A DNA stretch of 12,296 bases. Source: Candidatus Paracaedibacteraceae bacterium UBA6184. GTDB taxonomy: Bacteria > Pseudomonadota > Alphaproteobacteria > UBA6184. The notes beneath the pieces are model-generated. The model searched no databases. It saw nothing but the letters and a program-made list of their open reading frames with translations, and was not told the DNA's origin. Of the stretch, positions 6,475 to 12,296 are shown piece by piece; position 1 is the stretch's first letter, and each line of letters starts with the position of its first letter. The DNA lies in contig DITM01000084.1 in NCBI GenBank assembly GCA_002422845.1, forward strand, positions 30,526 to 42,821, read 5' to 3'. A program made the position numbers and the translations under genes.

Positions 6475-7368
6475 TTATTTTTTCCCTAGAATTGCGGACT
6501 TTTTGGCTTCCTCAATTTTAGTTAGTTTCTCTCTTTGGGCATTGGACGCATTAACATCTTGTTGAGTGCGCGTCAACTCTCCAGGCTCCAAAAACTCCTT
6601 TACCTCTTGTTCTTTTGCCGAAACCATTGGGCCACCCATTGAACTTAACTCATTTTCTCGATTTCCACGAAAATATGAGTGAATAACAGAAAACGGTAGA
6701 CTTAGTGTATACGATTTTGGTAGAATCAATAGTCCGGAACCTTCTTTTCCGCCACCATAATTCTCAGACAGTGCCCTATTTTGGGTCGCTTTATCTTTGC
6801 TATTCCAATCAACCCTATATACGTTACTGGCATACAAAAACCCTTCATCTACGTTTGGTTCAATCGCCAAACCCGACTCAAATACGCCATAAACAAAATC
6901 CTCTAAATGACTTCCAGTATTTGCTTCTTTAACCAAATTATGAAACTTCATACCAAAAATGGGTGGCGTAGATATAATTTGTTCATTATTAATTGTTTTA
7001 TATCCCGGATAAAGAGCCTGAGTTAACTCATTAATTTTCACCCAATTATGAAATGCTTCTGCCATATCCATTGCCGGAACTGTAATTTGTAAGTCTATAT
7101 GTCTATACGTATTTTTATAAGTATAGATTGGATCAATACGCCCAAACACATCTTCTGCGTTCCACTTGGAATCATATTTGTCTGTAAATGTTTTGACAAA
7201 CGCTGGAAACTTCCACGAACGAGAAACAGACATACTACGAATTTCAATTACCATACAAAATTTGTAAACACCACCGTTCCAGAAAACTTCTTGCAAGTTC
7301 CACAGAACATCGTCCATTCTTTTGTTTGGTTCTCTATAAGTTCTAGAATCTATTGATTTCGGATCCAT
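6475..7368 (-). CDS. Probable tail-tube initiator or inner-baseplate protein (297 aa)
   Basis: A 297-residue protein started at the ATG at 7368, 13 bases after the end of the tape measure gene, with GGTG as a weak ribosome binding site. The conserved-looking core runs from SWKFPAFVK (51-59) through AEDVFGRIDPIYTYKNTYR (71-89), HIDLQITVPA (90-99), KINELTQALYPGY (111-123), TPPIFGMKFHNLV (134-146) and SGLAIEPNVDEGFL (165-178) to PKSYTLSLPFSVIHSY (217-232). This order of strands with an R-x-DPIxTY turn and a PPI-x-x-x-KF strand suggests a tube-like beta fold. The last 50 residues are Lys/Glu-rich and probably helical. Its place between tape measure and LysM protein is where contractile tails encode the tube initiator and hub adaptor (T4 gp48/gp54 role). 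The specific role is inferred from position and pattern. Confidence 0.6.
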   Translation of the reverse strand: MDPKSIDSRTYREPNKRMDDVLWNLQEVFWNGGVYKFCMVIEIRSMSVSRSWKFPAFVKTFTDKYDSKWNAEDVFGRIDPIYTYKNTYRHIDLQITVPAMDMAEAFHNWVKINELTQALYPGYKTINNEQIISTPPIFGMKFHNLVKEANTGSHLEDFVYGVFESGLAIEPNVDEGFLYASNVYRVDWNSKDKATQNRALSENYGGGKEGSGLLILPKSYTLSLPFSVIHSYFRGNRENELSSMGGPMVSAKEQEVKEFLEPGELTRTQQDVNASNAQREKLTKIEEAKKSAILGKK

Positions 7369-7381
7369 AATTTAACACCAT

Positions 7382-10342
7382 TTATTTCATTAAAGAACCG
7401 CCAAGCAGTTCCTCTCTAGCATACTTAACGGCAACGCGACCAATTTCGCGCTCGTCAATCATCACTTTTACAGTCATTTCGCCACCGACGCCACCACCAG
7501 ATTTAACATTGTTATTAATTACTTCTTTAGTGTTATTAATTAAACTTGCTAACTTATCAACTTCGCTATCCTTGGTAACATTAACCAGTTTCTCTGACAC
7601 CGTAACTAATTTTTCAAAGTTGGCCAACTTCGTATCATCTAAACCTGCCACAGCGTTTACGGTTTGAGTAATTCCTTGACCTGTCTGCATAGAAAACTGT
7701 TGCAGTGCATATAATTTTGCCGTTAACCCAAGAGCCTCTAACGAATTTAACTCAGATAAAGCACTAGAAATTTGTCTGATTCCGTTGGCAACCACTGTAA
7801 ATGCAGACGCCCTCTGCGACAACCTCATTAGGGACGATATAACAGAGTTAAATGCATTCATTGTGTCAAGATTTGCTTCGGAGAATGCGCTAGATAGACC
7901 ACGTATCGCAGATTGAAAAGCGGTTAACCCAGCCACAAATCTAAACGGTGACCACAATATTGAACCACCAGCAGAAATCATGCTACTTGCGAAACTTACA
8001 AATGCATCACCAAGCTCTATTAAACCGGCCGCAAATGGAGTTATTTTTTCTGCGACTCCAGGCAGTGTTGCTGCCAACATAACAAGTAATATAGTTAACA
8101 TAATAAATGCAGGTATTGCTAAACCTACAAGCGGCAACGCAGAAGACATAACTGTTATAAATACAAAAAATGCCACACTTAAAAGGGCAATACCGGCGGC
8201 TAAAGTTAACCACATCTCAATGGTTGCCATACCTGCGGCCTGGGCGAAACCCTTCATTGCTTGAGCAAGTACCCATATACCAGCAGCAATTAACAACAAC
8301 ATAGCGCCAAAGGCCAACATACCAGCCGCACCAGCAGACAAAGAAGTCATAATTGATGAAAATGTAGCCAACCCGGTGCCAGCAGATGCAAGAGCAGGAC
8401 CAGTAGCCGTCATTTCAGTATTAACCGCAGCAACCGGAGCCACAGCAGTAGCACTAGCGGCAGCTAAAGTTTTCATTCCAAAAGCATATCGAACTAATCC
8501 TTTTATTGCGTTACCAATTCCGCTAAAAAATAAATTTCCAATAGCGAACAAAATTGATTTACCCAAAAGTATAAAATTACGTGCTAGCATTATAATAATA
8601 CCAACTATTAACGGCCCCTTAACAAGCCACCCATCCCACACGCCCAATATAGCTTGTACAACACTAACCAGCCATCCCAACACCGTTAAAAGCGGCCCAA
8701 CCGCAACTGCCAAAGATTTTAGTGCGTTTTTAAATTTCTCGGCCAGCGTGATTGACATCTGAACCACATTTTGAAAACTTGTTGCACTCTTTTTTGGATC
8801 TTGTTTATCGTTTGTCTGATCTGCCAGTGCTTGTACCTCTGAGTTGCTAAGACCAAGACCTTTTGCCATAAACATAATACCACGCGGATCTTTAATATTA
8901 GCGGCTTGAAGCGCCTGCCTTACCATCGCTATTTTTTCATCGCCAGTAGCCATCATTAACTTAACTGGGTCAATAACAGTTTTACCGGCAATTGCGGCCA
9001 TTTTTCCGGCAAATTCAGCAGTGTTATCAAATGTCGTAAATTTTTCTTCAAGCGCAATTAAGGTACTCATCTCGATACCAGTCTTTTTGGCTTCGCGCTG
9101 TAAACCTTTTAACACGTTTATACCCTTTAGCCCATACATTGACAATTTGTCAAAAGCAGTGTTAAATTGTTCACCCATCTGTTTTGCAGAAATACCTAAT
9201 TCTCGACTCGATTGCTCTAAGTCCAATATTATTGCATTTGATTCCATGGCAGACTTACCAAGCGTATTTGTTAGCTTGTTCAACATACCCGCATATACTG
9301 ACGCCGACAGCCCAACTGTTTCTAGTCGCGCACCTGTTTTTGTTAGTTCTAATCGCGCCGACTCATTCAACATAGAGAAATCAGCAAACATAGAGTGCAA
9401 AGATGCCCCAACCCTACCCGCAACCTCCTCAGATATGCCCTCTTTTTGCAGCGCCATACCGGCAGTCATTAACATGTCTCGATCCATCTCAATCAACCCA
9501 CCGTCTTTAGAATACATGGCAAACATTTTGTCAAAACTAAATATCATGTCTTTTGTAACAGACGCAATTTTCATCACCAAATTAAGGCCAAGGTTTAACG
9601 GATTTAACATTTCCTTAAACCCTTTAACCATTGCGCCAACTGCGTTTGGAACCTTTAACAAATTCATTGCCAAACTATTTGAATAATCAGCAACACCAAG
9701 CATATTTGTCGCTAATTGTTTAGATAATGATACAGTGTCTTCTAGATATTTTTTAGACTTTGCAAATGTTTCTAAGTCCTGACCTGCACCTTCAGCCTGT
9801 GCCTCTTTCTTTAGTGCAGCCACAAATAAAACGCCAAACTTTGCCGTTGCCTCCTTTGAATTTTTTTCTAATAATTTTCTCGCCTCTCCAGCGTCCAACC
9901 CTGCGTCTTTTATTTTCGTGATCATATCCTCAACTGTTTGCCCTGAATCTTTTAGGATCTCGTCGTAAGCCTCTACATAATTTTTACCCTCTAAACTTAG
10001 TGGACCTGAAACACTGTTTAATACTTTAATCGCATCCATGTTTTGTAATAACTTCGCATTTAATGCATCCGCCGCCTTCTTCGCTATGTCTTTCTCTTTA
10101 ATTTCTATTTCTTTCAAATATGTACTTCGGCCATACTCCTGCAACATTGCCAACTCTTTTTGGAGGGTCTTTGTTCGCTCTGTATAAAGGATAGATTCTT
10201 CTGCCAAAAATGAAGAAGATCCACTATAATATTGAGTTAGTTGTTTTAAGACCTCGCTGGCATTTGCAAGCATCTGATCTAACTCTTTTAATTTAAGGGT
10301 TCTTTCTCCCATTGATGCAGTGATGTCTATATTGTCAGCCAT
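7382..10342 (-). CDS. Tail tape measure protein (986 aa)
   Basis: A 986-residue protein, the longest in the window, started at the ATG at 10342 with GGTGGAG about six bases upstream. It sets tail length, fills the tail tube before infection and usually leaves with the DNA. The first 200 residues are charged and helical, probably coiled coil (LKELDQMLANASEVLKQL, 18-35, and a Lys/Glu-rich stretch around 77-100). Residues about 300-500 form a helical region rich in Gly-Leu turns. Two hydrophobic regions, about 545-610 and 670-760, hold several membrane-type segments, as in many tape measures. The end has an Asn/Gly-rich hinge (about 936-954) and a small strand-helix tail with MTVKVMIDEREIGRVAV (956-972). 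Its place after a small chaperone-like gene and before baseplate genes is the standard order. Confidence 0.88.
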   Translation of the reverse strand: MADNIDITASMGERTLKLKELDQMLANASEVLKQLTQYYSGSSSFLAEESILYTERTKTLQKELAMLQEYGRSTYLKEIEIKEKDIAKKAADALNAKLLQNMDAIKVLNSVSGPLSLEGKNYVEAYDEILKDSGQTVEDMITKIKDAGLDAGEARKLLEKNSKEATAKFGVLFVAALKKEAQAEGAGQDLETFAKSKKYLEDTVSLSKQLATNMLGVADYSNSLAMNLLKVPNAVGAMVKGFKEMLNPLNLGLNLVMKIASVTKDMIFSFDKMFAMYSKDGGLIEMDRDMLMTAGMALQKEGISEEVAGRVGASLHSMFADFSMLNESARLELTKTGARLETVGLSASVYAGMLNKLTNTLGKSAMESNAIILDLEQSSRELGISAKQMGEQFNTAFDKLSMYGLKGINVLKGLQREAKKTGIEMSTLIALEEKFTTFDNTAEFAGKMAAIAGKTVIDPVKLMMATGDEKIAMVRQALQAANIKDPRGIMFMAKGLGLSNSEVQALADQTNDKQDPKKSATSFQNVVQMSITLAEKFKNALKSLAVAVGPLLTVLGWLVSVVQAILGVWDGWLVKGPLIVGIIIMLARNFILLGKSILFAIGNLFFSGIGNAIKGLVRYAFGMKTLAAASATAVAPVAAVNTEMTATGPALASAGTGLATFSSIMTSLSAGAAGMLAFGAMLLLIAAGIWVLAQAMKGFAQAAGMATIEMWLTLAAGIALLSVAFFVFITVMSSALPLVGLAIPAFIMLTILLVMLAATLPGVAEKITPFAAGLIELGDAFVSFASSMISAGGSILWSPFRFVAGLTAFQSAIRGLSSAFSEANLDTMNAFNSVISSLMRLSQRASAFTVVANGIRQISSALSELNSLEALGLTAKLYALQQFSMQTGQGITQTVNAVAGLDDTKLANFEKLVTVSEKLVNVTKDSEVDKLASLINNTKEVINNNVKSGGGVGGEMTVKVMIDEREIGRVAVKYAREELLGGSLMK

Positions 10343-10387
10343 TTTGTCTCCACCCTTAATTATGGTTTTTTTTAAATTATTGAGAAA

Positions 10388-10831
10388 CTAAAACGGAGAC
10401 TTTAACTTACTGGTCTTTTTAGACTGTCCCTTTAACGCGGGGTCTGGCATCCTCTGTGGGGCTAGCGGACTATTAGGTGGCACGTTACCTTCCTTTTGGT
10501 TCGCCAACGCAACCATGTCGCCAAATAACTGCTTTTCGCGCAATGCCTTCAACTGTTGTGCATTCAAATCGGCGTCTGTGCCTTCTGCTGGCTTGCTACC
10601 AGACTCCTTCTCTAACTGTTTAGTCAACATTTCAATCTGTCTGTCCCGATAAAACACCGGCATGTTCAACACTTCATCAAATGTATAGTGACCATGATAT
10701 TTCATATAAAATAAAATATCCGCTAAATAACGCTGATAGTTTTCGGGCATGGTAAACAAATTCTCCATCCCAAAGCACATATCAGACATTACATACAAAT
10801 CACTCAAAATCGGGCCGAAAGAAGTTCGCAT
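10388..10831 (-). CDS. Small tail assembly protein upstream of the tape measure (147 aa; chaperone or gp51-like)
   Basis: A 147-residue protein started at the ATG at 10831, with GAGGTG about seven bases before it. It overlaps the end of the gp26-like gene by 32 bases in another frame. The N-terminal half is folded-looking, with YLADILFYMKYHGHYTFDEV (35-54), then LNMPVFYRDRQIEMLTKQLEKE (55-76, read as MPVF followed by an R-x-R helix). The rest is low in complexity, with Pro- and Lys-rich stretches. A "tyr-phe ... MP ... R" pattern in a small protein just before the tape measure gene is what one sees in tail assembly chaperones and in gp51-like hub assembly factors. I cannot tell these apart. 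It would help tape measure or hub assembly and may not stay in the virion. Confidence 0.62.
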   Translation of the reverse strand: MRTSFGPILSDLYVMSDMCFGMENLFTMPENYQRYLADILFYMKYHGHYTFDEVLNMPVFYRDRQIEMLTKQLEKESGSKPAEGTDADLNAQQLKALREKQLFGDMVALANQKEGNVPPNSPLAPQRMPDPALKGQSKKTSKLKSPF

Positions 10832-11639
10832 TTAGCGGCACCTCAACTTCATGCTCGTACCCACAATTTTCTTCATTTAGACACGTAAATGTGGTCATCA
10901 TCTTAAACTGACACGATACCTCGCGAAACACCTCACGAATGTGATATGTGTCGCGCGTATGTAGTCCCTCAATCATTTGCGCCAACTTGCCCTTTTCCTC
11001 GATACCATTAATAGATATAATAAACATCTTAAATGTATCAAGCACAGCACCACGATCAATATCTTCCTTTGGCACAACACCCTTGGAACGCTCGCGATTC
11101 TTCTTTTCTTCCATTCTGAACATTGTATGCTCGTCGGCACCATGACCCACACGGAAAACAATCTTGTGCTTATTGTGTCGCGTCACAAACGAAAACACGT
11201 CATGACTAATACGAGCCAATTCACAATCCTTATAAAACACTAATGTTTCGTCAATTGGCTTGACAAATTTGAGCGCATTATCCAGACTTTCCTGAAGGTT
11301 AACCACCAAATTCTGGCGCAAACCACACTCTGGACACTTTAGGCTAATTTTGTACTCTGGGCCATAACTGTTAATACGAACTCGCATCAAAAGCGCCTGC
11401 TTGTCAGAAATCGTCAGATCATTAATATCTGCATTTGGAGTTTCGCTGACACTCTGCAACACACGGTCAAATGCGACACCATTCTTCAATAGCGTTTTAT
11501 TCGCCATAATATCTTCTTCGCGCGCAGTCATATCATGAAACGGGATCCGGTCCTTTTTGTAAAATGGATTTGTCTCAGCGTACAATTCGCCACGAGACGG
11601 AAGGTCGCAATAATCAGTAGTATTTAGAATTTGATCCAT
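10800..11639 (-). CDS. T4 gp26-type baseplate hub protein with a cysteine zinc site (279 aa)
   Basis: A 279-residue protein of the T4 baseplate (gp26) type. The family pattern is clear: CDLPSRGELY (11-20), then FHDMTAREEDIM (34-45), NGVAFDRVLQS (53-63), and ISDKQALLMRVRINSYGPEY (77-96). Two Cys pairs, C102-x2-C105 (CPECG) and C253-x5-C259, could bind one zinc ion and are 150 residues apart. In T4, gp26 is needed to form the central baseplate hub. I chose the ATG at 11639 because GAAAGG stands seven bases before it; an in-frame GTG at 11645 would overlap that site. The gene lies between the tail tube gene and the small chaperone-like gene. The 279-residue length is longer than I recall for T4 gp26, mainly because of the Lys/Arg-rich part around 175-195 and the C-terminal Cys pair. 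Confidence 0.78.
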   Translation of the reverse strand: MDQILNTTDYCDLPSRGELYAETNPFYKKDRIPFHDMTAREEDIMANKTLLKNGVAFDRVLQSVSETPNADINDLTISDKQALLMRVRINSYGPEYKISLKCPECGLRQNLVVNLQESLDNALKFVKPIDETLVFYKDCELARISHDVFSFVTRHNKHKIVFRVGHGADEHTMFRMEEKKNRERSKGVVPKEDIDRGAVLDTFKMFIISINGIEEKGKLAQMIEGLHTRDTYHIREVFREVSCQFKMMTTFTCLNEENCGYEHEVEVPLNANFFRPDFE

Positions 11640-11684
11640 AATCACACCTTTCTTTACTTTTTAAAACTTTGGGGAGTATTCAAC

Positions 11685-12293
11685 TTAGGGAACTTTCAAG
11701 AAACTATTATTTTCATTTGGCGTTAGCCCGCCTTGGAACCCTGCATTATCGGTGGCACCTGTACCATAAATAGTCTGACCTGAACCAATGGTCAATTCGG
11801 CCCAGTCAAATGTAATCTCAATCTCGATTTCCTGCATGTCGGCATTGGAATAGTCGCCCTCACTAAATGACACCTTGGACACCCAAGCGTTCTGTAGCGA
11901 CCAAATCTCAACAGGCTTGCCATCTTCACCAATAGTCATAATCTGGGTCTGTCCAAGTGCTTGCTGTGAACGGCGCTTACTCAAACTTGCAAAATCATTA
12001 ACATCAGCCAGCGGATGATAACCTGCATTTTTGATAATATTCATTACCGTCGCCGCCATATCAGGATCGATAATGTTAACCAGAGTCATGCTAACAGTTT
12101 CCCACTTAACAAGACCGGGATACTTGTACTCATGACCCATATACAAATGAGACACAGGCTCCGCGCTCCAAGAAGGCTTGGCGACCTTTTTGAGAGTATA
12201 AACGGGAATACTATTTGCTAATAAAATAAAGCGGTGATTTCTCTTTGGATCCATCGCTTCGGGAGAAGACCAGAAATTTTTAACTGAAGGCAT
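11685..12293 (-). CDS. Tail tube protein, T4 gp19-like (202 aa)
   Basis: A 202-residue protein that begins at the ATG at 12293, three bases from the window edge, so its ribosome binding site is outside. It forms the inner tube through which DNA passes. Signs are MDPKRNHRFIL (14-24), VYTLKKVAKPSW (31-42), HEYKYPGLVKWETVSMTLV (54-72) and DMQEIEIEITFDW (152-164). This order (DP-x-R-x-x-RF, a K-rich strand, YPG-x-x-x-W, and a final strand with paired acidic residues and W) is typical of gp19-type tube proteins. The last 35 residues are Gly/Asn-rich and probably flexible. In T4-like phages the sheath gene lies just upstream, which here would be beyond the right edge. The protein is expected to be very abundant in virions. 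Confidence 0.85.
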   Translation of the reverse strand: MPSVKNFWSSPEAMDPKRNHRFILLANSIPVYTLKKVAKPSWSAEPVSHLYMGHEYKYPGLVKWETVSMTLVNIIDPDMAATVMNIIKNAGYHPLADVNDFASLSKRRSQQALGQTQIMTIGEDGKPVEIWSLQNAWVSKVSFSEGDYSNADMQEIEIEITFDWAELTIGSGQTIYGTGATDNAGFQGGLTPNENNSFLKVP

Positions 12294-12296
12294 ATA

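Noticed and set aside
8376..8762. A 128-codon open frame on the plus strand.
   Set aside because: Antisense to the hydrophobic, alanine-rich part of the tape measure gene; low-complexity translation only.
9021..9686. A 221-codon open frame on the plus strand.
   Set aside because: It lies wholly antisense to the tape measure gene, is Ser/Pro-rich without domain pattern and has no convincing start signal; it mirrors the tape measure's codon bias.
10800..10831. Programmed frameshift joining the gp26-like protein and the 147-residue protein.
   Set aside because: I found no clear slippery heptamer in the overlap, and the second gene has its own ATG with a GAGGTG site. Kept only as a test in the findings.
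11639..11645. GTG at 11645 as the start of the gp26-like gene.
   Set aside because: It overlaps the GAAAGG ribosome binding site that serves the ATG at 11639.

Overview
The window is a piece of the genome of a contractile-tailed bacteriophage (myovirus) with T4-like features. Evidence for this is a T4 gp19-like tail tube protein, a T4 gp26-type baseplate protein with a cysteine zinc site, a 986-residue tape measure protein, a LysM/gp53-type baseplate protein and the start of a T4 gp32-like single-stranded-DNA-binding protein. The DNA is AT-rich and tightly packed. All recognised genes lie on the minus strand, with short gaps or small overlaps. I see no tRNA, rRNA, CRISPR array, insertion sequence or integration site. 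The bacterial host cannot be named from this sequence.

Reading in the direction of transcription (high to low coordinates), the first block (about 12293 to 2597) is tail morphogenesis: tail tube, gp26-like baseplate protein, a small protein in the usual place of a tail assembly chaperone, tape measure, a probable tube-initiator or inner-baseplate protein, a LysM-type baseplate protein, a large hub-like protein, and an unrecognised 361-residue protein that is probably also structural. Together they would build the inner baseplate and start and measure the tail tube.

The second block (2529 to 1) is different. It begins at a good sigma70-like promoter (TTGACA with TATATT or TATTAT) whose spacer holds a GC-rich inverted repeat. 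This promoter sits directly after the stop codon of the last structural-type gene. Behind it are a 58-residue basic protein, a compact family A DNA polymerase (catalytic aspartates and R-x3-K-x7-Y fingers motif present, no proofreading domain), a protein whose pattern resembles a strongly degenerate FtsZ/tubulin fold, a hairpin followed by a U-run, and the 5' end of the gp32-like gene. This is therefore a replication cassette joined to the tail cluster.

The points most worth a second look are the compact polymerase beside a T4-like SSB, the possible degenerate tubulin homologue overlapping the polymerase gene, the dyad-containing promoter at the module boundary, and a possible leaderless promoter for the 361-residue gene. 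Assignments rest on reading motifs by eye; no searches were run.
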